Positions 25,079 through 34,384 are shown, counted from the stretch's first letter. The stretch: 48,334 bases of DNA from Burkholderia cepacia (GCF_001039005.1 NZ_LDWR01000061.1:1-48334); one strand, 5' to 3'. Notes: generated by a model from the letters alone, not told the origin. Program-made: numbers and translations.

Positions 25079-27100
25079 TTATTGGGTCGAGCCCGGTTTC
25101 TTCGGCGACACGCCTTGCTGCGCGCGGTTGCGCAACTGCGGCTTGCCGGTGCGCGGCGCATTGCCCTTCGCGGGTGCGGCGAGCTGCGCGGCGCGCGCGG
25201 TGTCGGTCGATTCGTCCGCCGCGTCGAACGATGCGGCGGCTGCGGCGCCTTCCGGCTTCCACACCTGGCCGATCGCGAGCGACTTCAGCTTCTTGCGGCC
25301 GCCGTACCAGAGGTTGACGAGCCCGCGCGAGAAGAACACCGCGGAGAACATCGACGTCAGGATACCGATACAGTGCACGATCGCGAACGCGCGCACCGGG
25401 CCCGAGCCGAACGCGAGCAGCGCGAGGCCGGCGATCAGCGTCGTGACGTTCGAGTCGAGAATCGTCGCCCATGCATGCGCGTAGCCGGCCTGGATCGCGA
25501 GCTGCGGCGGCTGGCCCGCGCGCAGTTCTTCACGTACGCGCTCGTTGATCAGCACGTTCGAGTCGATCGCCATGCCGAGCGCGAGTGCGATTGCGGCGAT
25601 ACCGGGCAGCGTCAGCGTGGCCTGCATCAGCGACAGCACGGCGACGAGCAGCAGCAGGTTCACCGACAGGCCGATCACCGACACCACGCCGAACAGCATG
25701 TAGTACGCGATCATGAACACGGCGATCGCGCAGAAGCCCCAGATCACCGAGTGGACGCCCATCCGGATGTTGTCGGCGCCGAGGCTCGGGCCGATCGTGC
25801 GTTCCTCGATGATGTCCATCGGCGCGGCGAGCGAACCGGCGCGCAGCAGCAGCGCGAGGTCGGCCGCGGCCTGCGGCGTCGGCTGGCCCGTGATCTGGAA
25901 GCGGTCGCCGAGTTCGGACTGGATCGTCGCGACCGTCAGCACTTCGCCCTTGCCCTTTTCGAACAGCACCATCGCCATCGGCTTGCCGATGTTGTCGCGC
26001 GACACCGTGCGCACCGAGCGGCCACCCGCCGAGTCGAGACGGATGTTGACCGACGGACGCTGGTGGTCGTCGAAACCGGCCGATGCATCGATGATGCGGT
26101 CGCCGGTGAAGATCACGTCCTTCTTCAACAGCACCGGCGCCTGGATGCCCTGCGTGAACAGTTCCTCGCCCGGCGGCACCGGGTCGTTCGGGTTCGGGTG
26201 CGTGTTGATCGGATCGGCGAGGCGCGCTTCGAGCGTTGCGGTGCGGCCGATGATGTCCTTCGCCTTCGCGGTGTCCTGCACGCCCGGCAGTTCGACGACG
26301 ATGCGGTCGCTGCCCTGCTGCTGCAGGATCGGCTCCGACACGCCGAGTTCGTTCACGCGGTTGTGGAGCGTGGTCAGGTTCTGCTTGAGCGCGGCGTCCT
26401 CGACGGATTTCTGCACGGCCGGCGTGAACGTGCCGACGACCTGCGTGCCGCCGCCGCCGGGCTGGGTCGCCCATTGCAGTTCGGTGATCGACAGCGCGAG
26501 CACCTTGCGGGCATCTTCCGCCGTTTGCGCATCGCTGAAGTTGACGACGACCGACTGATCGACGCGGCTCACGCCGCCGTCGCGGATGTTCTTGTCGCGC
26601 AGCAGCGTGCGCGCGTCGGACGCGTCGGAGTCGAGCTTCTTCGTGAGCGCGCCCGTCATGTCGACCTGGAGCAGGAAGTGGACACCGCCGCGCAGGTCGA
26701 GGCCGAGATACATCGGCAGCGCGTGCAGTGCGGTCAGCCAGCGCGGCGACGCGCTCTGCAGGTTCAGTGCGACGACGTATTGCGGATCGTTCGGGTCGGC
26801 GTTCAGCGACTTCTGCAGCAGGTCCTTGACGCGCAGCTGCGTATCGGTGTCCTTCAGGCGCACGCGGATGTTCGCGTTGGTCGCCGTGTTCTCGAAGGTG
26901 ACGTCGTCCGGCGTGATCTGCGCGGACGCGAGCGCCGATTCGACCTGGGTCAGCGTGGTCGAGTCGAGCTTGACCGTGGCCTTGCCGCTCGACACCTGCA
27001 CCGCCGGCGCTTCGCCGAAGAAGTTGGGCAATGTGTACAGAAAGCCGATGGCGAGCGCCACGACCATCACGACATATTTCCAGAGTGGATAACGATTCAT
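25079..27100 (-). CDS. secD: Protein translocase subunit SecD
   Basis: 673 residues: an N-terminal helix (KYVVMVVALAIGFLYTLPNF), a large periplasmic domain with GLDLRGGVHFLLQVDM (about 133-150), and five C-terminal helices including AIDSNVLINERVREELRAG. Longer than E. coli SecD (615); the extra is mainly a C-terminal Ala/Lys-rich tail of about 55 residues after helix six. No Shine-Dalgarno is evident before the ATG. It follows yajC by 106 bp. Confidence 0.98.
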   Translation of the reverse strand: MNRYPLWKYVVMVVALAIGFLYTLPNFFGEAPAVQVSSGKATVKLDSTTLTQVESALASAQITPDDVTFENTATNANIRVRLKDTDTQLRVKDLLQKSLNADPNDPQYVVALNLQSASPRWLTALHALPMYLGLDLRGGVHFLLQVDMTGALTKKLDSDASDARTLLRDKNIRDGGVSRVDQSVVVNFSDAQTAEDARKVLALSITELQWATQPGGGGTQVVGTFTPAVQKSVEDAALKQNLTTLHNRVNELGVSEPILQQQGSDRIVVELPGVQDTAKAKDIIGRTATLEARLADPINTHPNPNDPVPPGEELFTQGIQAPVLLKKDVIFTGDRIIDASAGFDDHQRPSVNIRLDSAGGRSVRTVSRDNIGKPMAMVLFEKGKGEVLTVATIQSELGDRFQITGQPTPQAAADLALLLRAGSLAAPMDIIEERTIGPSLGADNIRMGVHSVIWGFCAIAVFMIAYYMLFGVVSVIGLSVNLLLLVAVLSLMQATLTLPGIAAIALALGMAIDSNVLINERVREELRAGQPPQLAIQAGYAHAWATILDSNVTTLIAGLALLAFGSGPVRAFAIVHCIGILTSMFSAVFFSRGLVNLWYGGRKKLKSLAIGQVWKPEGAAAAASFDAADESTDTARAAQLAAPAKGNAPRTGKPQLRNRAQQGVSPKKPGSTQ

Positions 27101-27206
27101 GAGGGGGCCGAACGGGTGGTTGGCGTGAAAGCGTCGCGTCCGGCGCCGCGGCGGCCCGCTCTCTCAGGCGGGCACGGCGCGGGGAGCCGGACGCTCGGTG
27201 AAGGGC

Positions 27207-27530
27207 TTACAGCGACTTGATCGTGCCCTTCGGCAGAATGGTCGTGACCGCAGCCTTCTGCACGGTGATTTCAGTGCCTTCGGCGATCTCGACGCCGATG
27301 TAGCCTTCGGTGACCTTCGTCACCTTGCCGACGAGGCCGCCGCTCGTGACGACTTCGTCGCCCTTGGCCATGGCCGAGAGCATGTTGCGGTGCTCCTTCT
27401 GCCGCTTCATCTGCGGACGGATCATGATGAAGTAGAGCACAGCGAACATCAGGATGAGCGGCAGGAAGCTCATCAGGCTCGATTCGGCGCCACCGGCACC
27501 TTGCGCGAAGGCATTGGAAATGAACGGCAC
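27207..27530 (-). CDS. yajC: Preprotein translocase accessory subunit YajC
   Basis: 107 residues. One membrane helix (SLMSFLPLILMFAVLYFIMI, about 18-37) precedes RPQMKRQKEHRNMLSAMAKGDEVVTSGG, the signature of YajC. It begins at a GTG codon with GGAGAG 8 bases upstream. The 233 bp before it, up to tgt, hold no gene; the region 27640-27720 is A/T-richer than its surroundings and probably carries the promoter. Confidence 0.96.
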   Translation of the reverse strand: MPFISNAFAQGAGGAESSLMSFLPLILMFAVLYFIMIRPQMKRQKEHRNMLSAMAKGDEVVTSGGLVGKVTKVTEGYIGVEIAEGTEITVQKAAVTTILPKGTIKSL

Positions 27531-27763
27531 GTTGGTCTCTCCGTAGGGGAACTTCGAAAAATAAGCCGGTTATTCTACCACCGGCCCCATGCGCAAACGG
27601 CTCGGCAAATGCGCTGTCGGATCAAGCTGTTAAAGCGCGAACCGACACCGTTGCGACTTGTCTGGAAAGGTAATTGTAATATTTGGCGGTCGCGACGGGC
27701 GACTGGAACGCGTTATTTAGTACTCGTCCTATGTGACGGGCCGCCGCGCGGCCCGCCGGCCCG

Positions 27764-28957
27764 TCAGTCGACGCCTCTCGCGCGATCCTCCGCGAAGCGC
27801 TGGCGGAACGCGTCGAACGTATGGGTTTCGATCGCGTCGCGGATCTCGCTCATCAGCTGCAGGTAGTAGTGCAGGTTGTGGATCGTGTTGAGCTGCGCGC
27901 CGAGGATTTCGCCGACGCGGTGCAGGTGATGCAGGTAGCCGCGCGAGAAGTTCTGGCACGTGTAGCACGTGCAGCTCGCGTCGAGCGGCTTCAGCGAGTT
28001 CTTGTGCGTCGCGTTGCGGATCTTCACGTCGCCGAAGCGCGTGAACAGCCAGCCGTTGCGTGCGTTGCGGGTCGGCATCACGCAGTCGAACATGTCGACG
28101 CCGTTGGCGACGCCCTCGACCAGGTCCTCCGGCGTGCCGACGCCCATCAGGTAGTGCGGCTTGTTGGCCGGCAGCTTCGGGCCCACGTGCCGCAGCACGC
28201 GCATCATGTCTTCCTTCGGCTCGCCGACCGACAGCCCGCCGATCGCGAGGCCGTGGAAGCCGAGTTCCGACAGGCCCGCGAGCGATTCGTCGCGCAGGTC
28301 CTCGAACATCCCGCCCTGGACGATCCCGAACAGCGCGTTCGGGTTGCCGAGCCGGTCGAACTCGTCGAGCGAACGCTTCGCCCAGCGCAGCGACATGCGC
28401 ATCGAGTCGGCCGCTTCCTTGTGCGTCGTCGGCACGCCGTTGGTCGCGTACGGCGTGCACTCGTCGAACTGCATCACGACGTCGGAATTCAGCACCTTCT
28501 GGATCTGCATCGACACTTCCGGCGACAGGAACAGCTTGTCGCCGTTGATCGGCGACGCGAACGTGACGCCGTCCTCGGTGATCTTGCGCAGGTCGCCGAG
28601 CGAGAACACCTGGAAGCCGCCCGAATCGGTCAGGATCGGCTTGTTCCAGCCCATGAACGCGTGCAGGCCGCCGTGCGCGTCGATCGTGTCGAGGCCCGGG
28701 CGCAGCCACAGGTGGAACGTGTTGCCGAGGATGATCTGGGCCTTGATCTCGTGCAGCTCGCGCGGCTGGATCGCCTTCACGGTGCCGTACGTGCCGACCG
28801 GCATGAAGATCGGCGTTTCGACCACGCCGTGGTTGAGCTTCACGCGGCCGCGGCGCGCGTGGCCGTCGGTCGTCAGCAGTTCGAATTCGAGCCCGTTTGC
28901 CGGGCGGTCCTGCACGGGGGCGTGCGTATCGTGATCGTGGGATGAGCCTTCGGTCAT
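27764..28957 (-). CDS. tgt: tRNA-guanine transglycosylase
   Basis: 397 residues. Exchanges G34 of GUN-anticodon tRNAs for preQ1. Core segments: FMPVGTYGTVKAI, GNTFHLWLRPG, ILTDSGGFQVFSL (with the Asp that acts as general acid/base), FGIVQGGMFEDLR, the nucleophile region GVDMFDCVMPTRNARNG, and the zinc site CTCYTCQNFSRGYLHHLH. An N-terminal tail of about 22 residues, His/Asp-rich, precedes the domain. AGGAG lies before the ATG. queA, the next step of queuosine synthesis, is 151 bp upstream on the same strand. Confidence 0.98.
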   Translation of the reverse strand: MTEGSSHDHDTHAPVQDRPANGLEFELLTTDGHARRGRVKLNHGVVETPIFMPVGTYGTVKAIQPRELHEIKAQIILGNTFHLWLRPGLDTIDAHGGLHAFMGWNKPILTDSGGFQVFSLGDLRKITEDGVTFASPINGDKLFLSPEVSMQIQKVLNSDVVMQFDECTPYATNGVPTTHKEAADSMRMSLRWAKRSLDEFDRLGNPNALFGIVQGGMFEDLRDESLAGLSELGFHGLAIGGLSVGEPKEDMMRVLRHVGPKLPANKPHYLMGVGTPEDLVEGVANGVDMFDCVMPTRNARNGWLFTRFGDVKIRNATHKNSLKPLDASCTCYTCQNFSRGYLHHLHRVGEILGAQLNTIHNLHYYLQLMSEIRDAIETHTFDAFRQRFAEDRARGVD

Positions 28958-29108
28958 CGCTTTATTCTCCTGGCAACCGGAGAACAGTCCGGCGCATGTT
29001 GGAAACGCCGCCGGGTGACCGGCGGCGGTGAAAAAACGGGATGCGCGCCATCGTAGCGCGTCGGGCGAACGGCAGCCTCGCGGTGCGCGGGCCGTTGCCG
29101 TGCCGCAC

Positions 29109-30176
29109 TTACGCGTGCGCCGCCTCCGGCGTGTCGCGCCGCGTGAGCAGCATCGCGTCGCCGTAGCTGAAGAAGCGGTAGCGTTCTTCGATCGCGTGCC
29201 GGTAAGCCGCGCGGATCGTCTCGACGCCCGCGAACGCGGACACGAGCATCAGCAGCGTCGACTTCGGCAGGTGGAAATTCGTGACGAGCCGGTCGACCAC
29301 GCGGAAACGGTAGCCGGGCGTGATGAAGATGTCGGTCTCGGCCTGCGTCGCCGCGAGCGGGCGGCCCGCTTCGTCGGCGCTGCGCGCGGCGGCTTCGAGC
29401 GCGCGCATCGACGTCGTGCCGACCGCGATCACGTTGCCGCCGCGCGCGCGGGTCGCGGCGATCCGGTCGACCAGCGATTGCGGCAGGTCGTACCACTCGC
29501 TGTGCATCTTGTGCTCGGCGATGTTGTCGACGCGCACCGGCTGGAACGTGCCGGCGCCGACGTGCAGCGTCAGCGTCGCGCGCTCGACGCCCATCGCGTC
29601 GAGCTGGTCGAGCAGCGGCTGGTCGAAGTGCAGCCCGGCCGTCGGCGCGGCGACCGCGCCCGGATTGCTCGCGTAGACGGTCTGGTAGCGCGTCTCGTCG
29701 GTCGCGTCGGGATCGTGCTCGATATACGGCGGCAGCGGCAGGCGGCCGAACTGCTCGATCAGCACGAGGCACGGCTCGGGGAAGTGCAGCGTGAAGAACG
29801 GCTCGACGCGCTCGCCGACCGTCACGTCGAACGCGTCGGCGAGGCGCAGCGTCGTGCCGGCGCCCGGCGACTTGCTCGCGCGGATCTGCGCGAGCGCCGT
29901 GTGCGTGCCCGTCACGCGCTCGATCAGCACCTCGATCTTGCCGCCGCTGGCTTTCTGGCCGAAGAAACGCGCCTTCAGCACCTTGGTATCGTTGAAGACG
30001 AGCAGGTCGCCGGGCGCGATGCACGACGGCAGCTCGGCGAATTTGCGGTCGACGAGGCGCGCGGGCTCGACGGTGCGGTCGACCTCGAGCAGGCGGCTCG
30101 CGGTGCGATCGGGCAGCGCGGTTTGTGCAATCAGCTCGGGCGGCAGATTGAAATCGAAATCGGAAAGCGTGAACAT
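29109..30176 (-). CDS. queA: S-adenosylmethionine:tRNA ribosyltransferase-isomerase QueA
   Basis: 355 residues from MFTLSDFDFNLPPELIAQ, the usual QueA start (E. coli 356). It transfers ribose from SAM to the preQ1 already placed in tRNA by Tgt. Characteristic segments: DLLVFNDTKVLKARFFG, AAPTAGLHFD, LHVGAGTFQPVRVDN, HSEWYDLP and FHLPKSTLLMLVSAF. A longer frame upstream is not family-like and would overlap the recG promoter region. No clear Shine-Dalgarno. Divergent from recG with 167 bp between. Confidence 0.97.
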   Translation of the reverse strand: MFTLSDFDFNLPPELIAQTALPDRTASRLLEVDRTVEPARLVDRKFAELPSCIAPGDLLVFNDTKVLKARFFGQKASGGKIEVLIERVTGTHTALAQIRASKSPGAGTTLRLADAFDVTVGERVEPFFTLHFPEPCLVLIEQFGRLPLPPYIEHDPDATDETRYQTVYASNPGAVAAPTAGLHFDQPLLDQLDAMGVERATLTLHVGAGTFQPVRVDNIAEHKMHSEWYDLPQSLVDRIAATRARGGNVIAVGTTSMRALEAAARSADEAGRPLAATQAETDIFITPGYRFRVVDRLVTNFHLPKSTLLMLVSAFAGVETIRAAYRHAIEERYRFFSYGDAMLLTRRDTPEAAHA

Positions 30177-30343
30177 GCGGGCTGGTTCGAAACGGCCGGC
30201 GAGCGTTGCCGGCAGGGCGGAAACGCGTAAATGGGGCGCGCGAGCCGCTATGATGACGGGATGCGCGGCCTGGCCGGCGTCGTTCGTTCGGACGACGTGA
30301 AAGCCGCTATTGTACTTGCCTTGCGAAGCACCCAGACGATCCG

Positions 30344-32674
30344 ATGCCTGTGTCACCACGCCGTTCCACCGCCGCCGTTGCCGATTCCGCCGATCCGTTC
30401 GACGCGGAGGATGCCGCGCTCCCCGTGCAAGGCGCGGGGGAGCCTGCCGAGCCGCAGCGCGCCGCGCCGCGCCGGGCCGGGCCGAAGCGCGGCGCCGACG
30501 GGCGGCTCGCGCAGCCGGCCGCCGCCGCGCCCGATGCCGACGGCGCCGCCGCGAGCGACGAAGCCGGTGCGGCCGGCGCGAAGCGCAAGAAGAAGGCCGC
30601 CGCCGACAAGCCGGTAAAGACCGTCGACAAGCTCGCGAAGCTCGGCCTCACGCGCTCGATCGATCTCGTGCTGCATCTGCCGATGCGCTATGAGGACGAA
30701 ACCACGCTCACGCCGATCGGCGAGCTGCTGCCGGGCGGCATCGCGCAGGCGGAAGGCGTCGTGTTCGACAACGAGGTCGCGTACCGGCCGCGCCGCCAGC
30801 TCGTCGTGAAGATCCAGGACGACGACGGCGAGCTCCTGGTGCTGCGCTTCCTGAATTTCTACGGCTCGCAGGTCAAGCAGATGGCCGTCGGCCAGCGGCT
30901 GCGCGTGCGCGGCGACGTGCGCGGCGGTTTCTTCGGGATGGAGATGGTGCATCCGGCGGTGCGCGTCGTCGAAGCGGATGCGCCGCTGCCGCAGGTGCTC
31001 ACGCCCGTCTATCCGAGCACGGCCGGCGTGTCGCAGGCCTATCTGCGCAAGGCGATCGAGAACGCGGTCGAGCGCACGCCGTTGCCCGAGCTGCTGCCGC
31101 CCGAGATCGATCGCGCGTACCTGAAGCCGCTCGGCGTGCCGTCGCTTGAGCAGGCCGTGCGGATCCTGCATCATCCGGGCGTCGATTCCGACGAAGCCGC
31201 GCTGATGGACGGCTCGCACCCGGCGTGGACGCGCATCAAGTTCGAGGAGCTGCTCGCGCAGCAGCTGTCGCTCAAGCGCGCGCACGAGGAGCGCCGCACG
31301 CGTGCGGCGCCCGCGATGCCGCGCCGCACCGCGAGCGATGCCGATGCGCTGACGACCCGGCTCTACGCGGCGCTGCCGTTCACGCTGACGGGCGCGCAGT
31401 CGCGCGTCGTCGACGAGATCGCGCACGACCTCACGCTCGCGCACCCGATGCAGCGCCTGCTGCAGGGCGACGTCGGCAGCGGCAAGACCGTCGTCGCGGC
31501 GCTGGCCGCCACGCAGGCGATCGACGCCGGCTACCAGGCCGCGCTGATGGCGCCCACCGAAATCCTCGCGGAACAGCACGCGCGCAAGCTGCGCGCATGG
31601 CTCGAGCCGCTCGGCGTCACGGTGGCGTGGCTCGCGGGCAGCCTGAAGGCGAAGGACAAGCGCGCGGCGATCGAGGCGGCCGCGCTCGGTACCGCGCAGC
31701 TCGTGATCGGCACGCACGCGATCATCCAGGACGCGGTCGAATTCGCGCGGCTCGGCCTCGTGATCGTCGACGAGCAGCACCGCTTCGGCGTCGAGCAGCG
31801 TCTCGCGCTGCGCGCGAAGGCCGCGAACGCGGCCAACGGCGCGCGCGATTTCCAGCCGCACCAGCTGATGATGTCGGCCACGCCGATTCCGCGCACGCTC
31901 GCGATGACGTACTACGCGGATCTCGAGGTCTCGACCATCGACGAGCTGCCGCCGGGCCGCACGCCCGTGCTGACGCGCCTCATCGGCGACGCGCGGCGCG
32001 AGGAGGTGATCGCCCGCGTGCGCGAGGCCGCGCTGACCGGGCGCCAGGTGTACTGGGTGTGCCCGCTGATCGAGGAGAGCGAGACGCTGCAGCTGCAGAC
32101 GGCCGTCGAGACCTACGAGACGCTGGTCGCCGCACTCCCCGAGCTGAAGGTCGGGCTCGTGCATGGCCGGCTGTCGACGGCCGACAAGGCGGCCGTGATG
32201 GAAGCGTTCACGCGCAACGACGTGCAGCTGCTGGTCGCGACGACCGTGATCGAAGTCGGCGTCGACGTGCCGAACGCGTCGCTGATGGTGATCGAGCATG
32301 CTGAACGCTTCGGCCTTGCGCAGCTGCACCAGCTGCGCGGCCGCGTCGGGCGCGGTACCGCGGCGTCGGTATGCGTGCTGCTGTACACGGGGCCGCTGTC
32401 GATCACCGGTCGCGAGCGGCTGAAGACGATGCGCGAGACGACCGACGGCTTCGAGATCGCGCGACGCGACCTCGAAATCCGCGGCCCTGGTGAATTCCTC
32501 GGCGCGCGCCAGTCGGGCGCGGCGATGCTGCGGTTTGCGAACCTCGAGACCGACGGCTGGCTGATCGACCCGGCCCGCGAGGCCGCGGCGCGGCTGATCG
32601 CCGGCTACCCCGACGTCGTCACGCAGCATCTCGCGCGCTGGCTCGGCGCGCGCGAGCAGTACCTGAAGGCTTGA
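30344..32674 (+). CDS. recG: ATP-dependent DNA helicase RecG
   Basis: 776 residues versus about 693 in E. coli. Residues about 1-90 are a low-complexity Ala/Pro/Arg/Asp extension ending in a basic GAKRKKKAAADKPVK; the wedge domain then starts at KLGLTRSIDLVLHLP. Helicase motifs follow: Walker A QGDVGSGKTVVA (about 378), DEQH box, SATPIPRT, and RGRVGRGTA. RecG regresses stalled forks and acts on branched DNA. The start has only a weak ribosome site; a later start inside the extension cannot be excluded. Confidence 0.96.
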   Translation: MPVSPRRSTAAVADSADPFDAEDAALPVQGAGEPAEPQRAAPRRAGPKRGADGRLAQPAAAAPDADGAAASDEAGAAGAKRKKKAAADKPVKTVDKLAKLGLTRSIDLVLHLPMRYEDETTLTPIGELLPGGIAQAEGVVFDNEVAYRPRRQLVVKIQDDDGELLVLRFLNFYGSQVKQMAVGQRLRVRGDVRGGFFGMEMVHPAVRVVEADAPLPQVLTPVYPSTAGVSQAYLRKAIENAVERTPLPELLPPEIDRAYLKPLGVPSLEQAVRILHHPGVDSDEAALMDGSHPAWTRIKFEELLAQQLSLKRAHEERRTRAAPAMPRRTASDADALTTRLYAALPFTLTGAQSRVVDEIAHDLTLAHPMQRLLQGDVGSGKTVVAALAATQAIDAGYQAALMAPTEILAEQHARKLRAWLEPLGVTVAWLAGSLKAKDKRAAIEAAALGTAQLVIGTHAIIQDAVEFARLGLVIVDEQHRFGVEQRLALRAKAANAANGARDFQPHQLMMSATPIPRTLAMTYYADLEVSTIDELPPGRTPVLTRLIGDARREEVIARVREAALTGRQVYWVCPLIEESETLQLQTAVETYETLVAALPELKVGLVHGRLSTADKAAVMEAFTRNDVQLLVATTVIEVGVDVPNASLMVIEHAERFGLAQLHQLRGRVGRGTAASVCVLLYTGPLSITGRERLKTMRETTDGFEIARRDLEIRGPGEFLGARQSGAAMLRFANLETDGWLIDPAREAAARLIAGYPDVVTQHLARWLGAREQYLKA

Positions 32675-32732
32675 TCCACCGGTTTGGGGCCGGATCAGAA
32701 GCGCCAATCGATGCATCGCGATGCAGAGAAAC

Positions 32733-32762
32733 TTGGCGAACCGGTGCCAGAGGGTGTATAAA
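32733..32762 (+). promoter_or_regulatory. Probable oxyR promoter
   Basis: TTGGCG (32733-32738), an 18-base spacer, and TATAAA (32757-32762), 37 bp before the oxyR ATG. Spacing and position are good for a sigma70 promoter. Confidence 0.55.
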
Positions 32763-32799
32763 TTAAACCTATCGCCTGTATATCTCTGATTGACCCACA

Positions 32800-33759
32800 A
32801 TGACGCTGACTGAATTGAAATACATCGTCGCGGTTGCGCGCGAGCGGCATTTCGGCCGCGCGGCCGAAGCATGCTTCGTGAGCCAGCCGACGCTGTCGGT
32901 GGCGATCAAGAAGCTCGAAGACGAGCTCAACGTGCAGATTTTCGAGCGCGGCGCGAGCGAAGTGAGCGTGACGCCGATCGGCGACCAGATCGTCACGCAG
33001 GCGCAGCGCGTGCTCGAGCAGACCTTCGCGATCAAGGAGATCGCGAAGCAGGGCAAGGACCCGCTGGTCGGCCCGTTCCGTCTCGGCGTGATCTATACGA
33101 TCGGGCCGTACCTGCTGCCGACGCTCGTCAAGCAGATGATCCAGCGGGTCCCGCAGATGCCGCTGATGCTGCAGGAGAACTACACGCTGAAGCTGCTCGA
33201 ACTGCTGAAGCAGGGCGAGATCGACGCGGCGATCATGGCGCTGCCGTTCCCGGAAACCGGCCTGATGGTGCGACCGCTGTACGACGAGCCGTTCGTCGTC
33301 GCGCTGCCGGCCGGCCATCCGTGGGAGAAGCGCGTGGAAATCGACGCCGAGGACCTGAAGCAGGAAACCATGCTGCTGCTCGGCAACGGCCACTGCTTCC
33401 GCGATCACGTGCTTGGCGTGTGCCCGGAGCTGATGCGCTTCTCGCAGACGGCCGACGGCATCCAGAAGACCTTCGAGGGCTCGTCGCTCGAGACGATCCG
33501 CCACATGGTCGCGAGCGGCGTCGGCATCACCGTGCTGCCGCGGATGTCGGTCGCCGAGGTCGGCCCGCGCGCGAACGGCCCCGACGCCGAACTGCTGTCG
33601 TACGTGCCGTTCAACGAACCGGTGCCGGACCGCCGCGTGGTGCTCGTGTGGCGCAAGAGCTTCACGCGGATGCCCGCGATCGACGCGATCAGCGACGCGA
33701 TTGCCGCGTGCGTGCTGCCGGGCGTCGCGAAGCTCGACATGCCGGCGACGATGAACTGA
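32800..33759 (+). CDS. oxyR: Hydrogen peroxide-sensing regulator OxyR
   Basis: 319 residues, LysR type. The helix-turn-helix is at about 1-60 (LTELKYIVAVARERHFGRAA; FVSQPTLSVAIKKLEDEL). The redox cysteines are C199 and C208 in GNGHCFRDHVLGVC, the same numbers and spacing as in E. coli OxyR, which form the activating disulfide. The downstream neighbours katG and dps are classical OxyR targets; in B. pseudomallei katG-dpsA is reported to be under OxyR. No evident Shine-Dalgarno before the ATG. Followed by a terminator hairpin. Confidence 0.96.
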   Translation: MTLTELKYIVAVARERHFGRAAEACFVSQPTLSVAIKKLEDELNVQIFERGASEVSVTPIGDQIVTQAQRVLEQTFAIKEIAKQGKDPLVGPFRLGVIYTIGPYLLPTLVKQMIQRVPQMPLMLQENYTLKLLELLKQGEIDAAIMALPFPETGLMVRPLYDEPFVVALPAGHPWEKRVEIDAEDLKQETMLLLGNGHCFRDHVLGVCPELMRFSQTADGIQKTFEGSSLETIRHMVASGVGITVLPRMSVAEVGPRANGPDAELLSYVPFNEPVPDRRVVLVWRKSFTRMPAIDAISDAIAACVLPGVAKLDMPATMN

Positions 33760-33789
33760 GTCGCCGGGGCCCACGGCCCTGGCCGATAG

Positions 33790-33818
33790 ACGGGGTTCAC
33801 GACCCCGTTTAATTTTAT
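33790..33818 (+). terminator. Probable intrinsic terminator of oxyR
   Basis: ACGGGGT (33790-33796) and ACCCCGT (33802-33808) form a 7-bp stem with loop TCACG, followed by TTAATTTTAT. The T tract is interrupted and overlaps the start of the AT-rich palindrome, so strength is uncertain. Confidence 0.65.
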
Positions 33819-33839
33819 CTATGTAATAGATAAAATTAA
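33809..33839. promoter_or_regulatory. AT-rich perfect palindrome between oxyR and katG
   Basis: TTAATTTTATCTA and its exact complement TAGATAAAATTAA, 13 bp each, surround the spacer TGTAA. The block 33808-33875 is overwhelmingly A/T, in sharp contrast with the GC-rich surroundings. The core ATCTA-N5-TAGAT fits the loose T-N11-A LysR rule, but it does not match the four-half-site OxyR consensus. It may be an operator/promoter region for katG or part of the oxyR terminator structure. Confidence 0.6.
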
Positions 33840-33944
33840 TTAAATATCTTGTTTGAATAGTATTTAATAGAATCTCCCACATGGATCGTTTGCCGGTTCG
33901 GCAGCCGGTCCGCACGCTGAATGCAAGCGTCAAAGGAGGATGTC

Positions 33945-34082
33945 ATGATGCGTTCGATACTGGGGCACGCGCAGCGGAACATCCCGCCGCGCGGACATGT
34001 CGTAGATCGCGCCAGGGCCGCAATTCTGAGCCTGCGCCCGATCGCATTCGCGTACCTGGCGGACCGCGCGTATGGTGGATGA
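33945..34082 (+). CDS. Possible small ORF in the katG leader (45 aa)
   Basis: ATG ATG start directly after a near-perfect Shine-Dalgarno AAAGGAGGA (33932-33940). It encodes 45 residues beginning MMRSILGHAQRN and ending FAYLADRAYGG; a mildly hydrophobic middle (AAILSLRPIAFAYL). Codon third positions are moderately GC-rich, less than in true genes here. I do not recognise it. It could be a real small protein or a translated leader peptide in the long katG 5' region. Other overlapping frames in 33881-34309 look like shadows. Confidence 0.4.
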   Translation: MMRSILGHAQRNIPPRGHVVDRARAAILSLRPIAFAYLADRAYGG

Positions 34083-34148
34083 GTGCCGCCGCCCGCCGGT
34101 CCTGTGTTCCCCCGAGTCACCCGCCGTCAAGCCATGAGGGAGCAACGC

Positions 34149-34265
34149 ATGTCAGAAAGCTGGAAACCCGCACGCGTCGCCGGCACGCCACCCGCCGGCC
34201 ACCGCCTGCCGCAGCGCGCCGCTCGCGGCACGCGCGTATCGAAGCGCTCGCACGACATCCCGTAG
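34149..34265 (+). CDS. Possible small ORF in the katG leader (38 aa)
   Basis: ATG preceded by GAGGGAG (34136-34142). 38 residues, MSESWKPARVAG then Arg/Pro-rich, ending KRSHDIP. Composition is that of random GC-rich DNA, so coding is doubtful; kept because of the Shine-Dalgarno and its position 120 bp before katG. Between it and katG (34266-34384) I see only the katG ribosome binding site and a GGAGGATC at 34271-34278 that serves no start I can find. Confidence 0.25.
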   Translation: MSESWKPARVAGTPPAGHRLPQRAARGTRVSKRSHDIP

Positions 34266-34384
34266 GACGCAGGAGGATCAACCCGTTCCGTTTCTTACCC
34301 CCGCAATGACGCTTCACCCGCCGGTTCCGGCATGCTGCCGGAGCGAGCAGGTGGAGGCACACGAGCAAGCCAAGGAGAAAACGC

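Noticed and set aside
24050..27220. Very long plus-strand open frame opposite yajC-secD-secF
   Set aside because: It lies antisense to three clearly identified genes, is Arg/His/Asp-rich, and matches no family; it is a high-GC shadow frame.
33809..33839. Palindrome called as an OxyR binding site
   Set aside because: ATAG and CTAT half-sites are present, but spacing (3 bases) does not fit the 7-base four-half-site consensus; left as an unassigned palindrome.
33881..34309. 142-codon frame between oxyR and katG
   Set aside because: No ribosome binding site, Arg/Pro/Ala-rich, and overlaps better-supported small frames.
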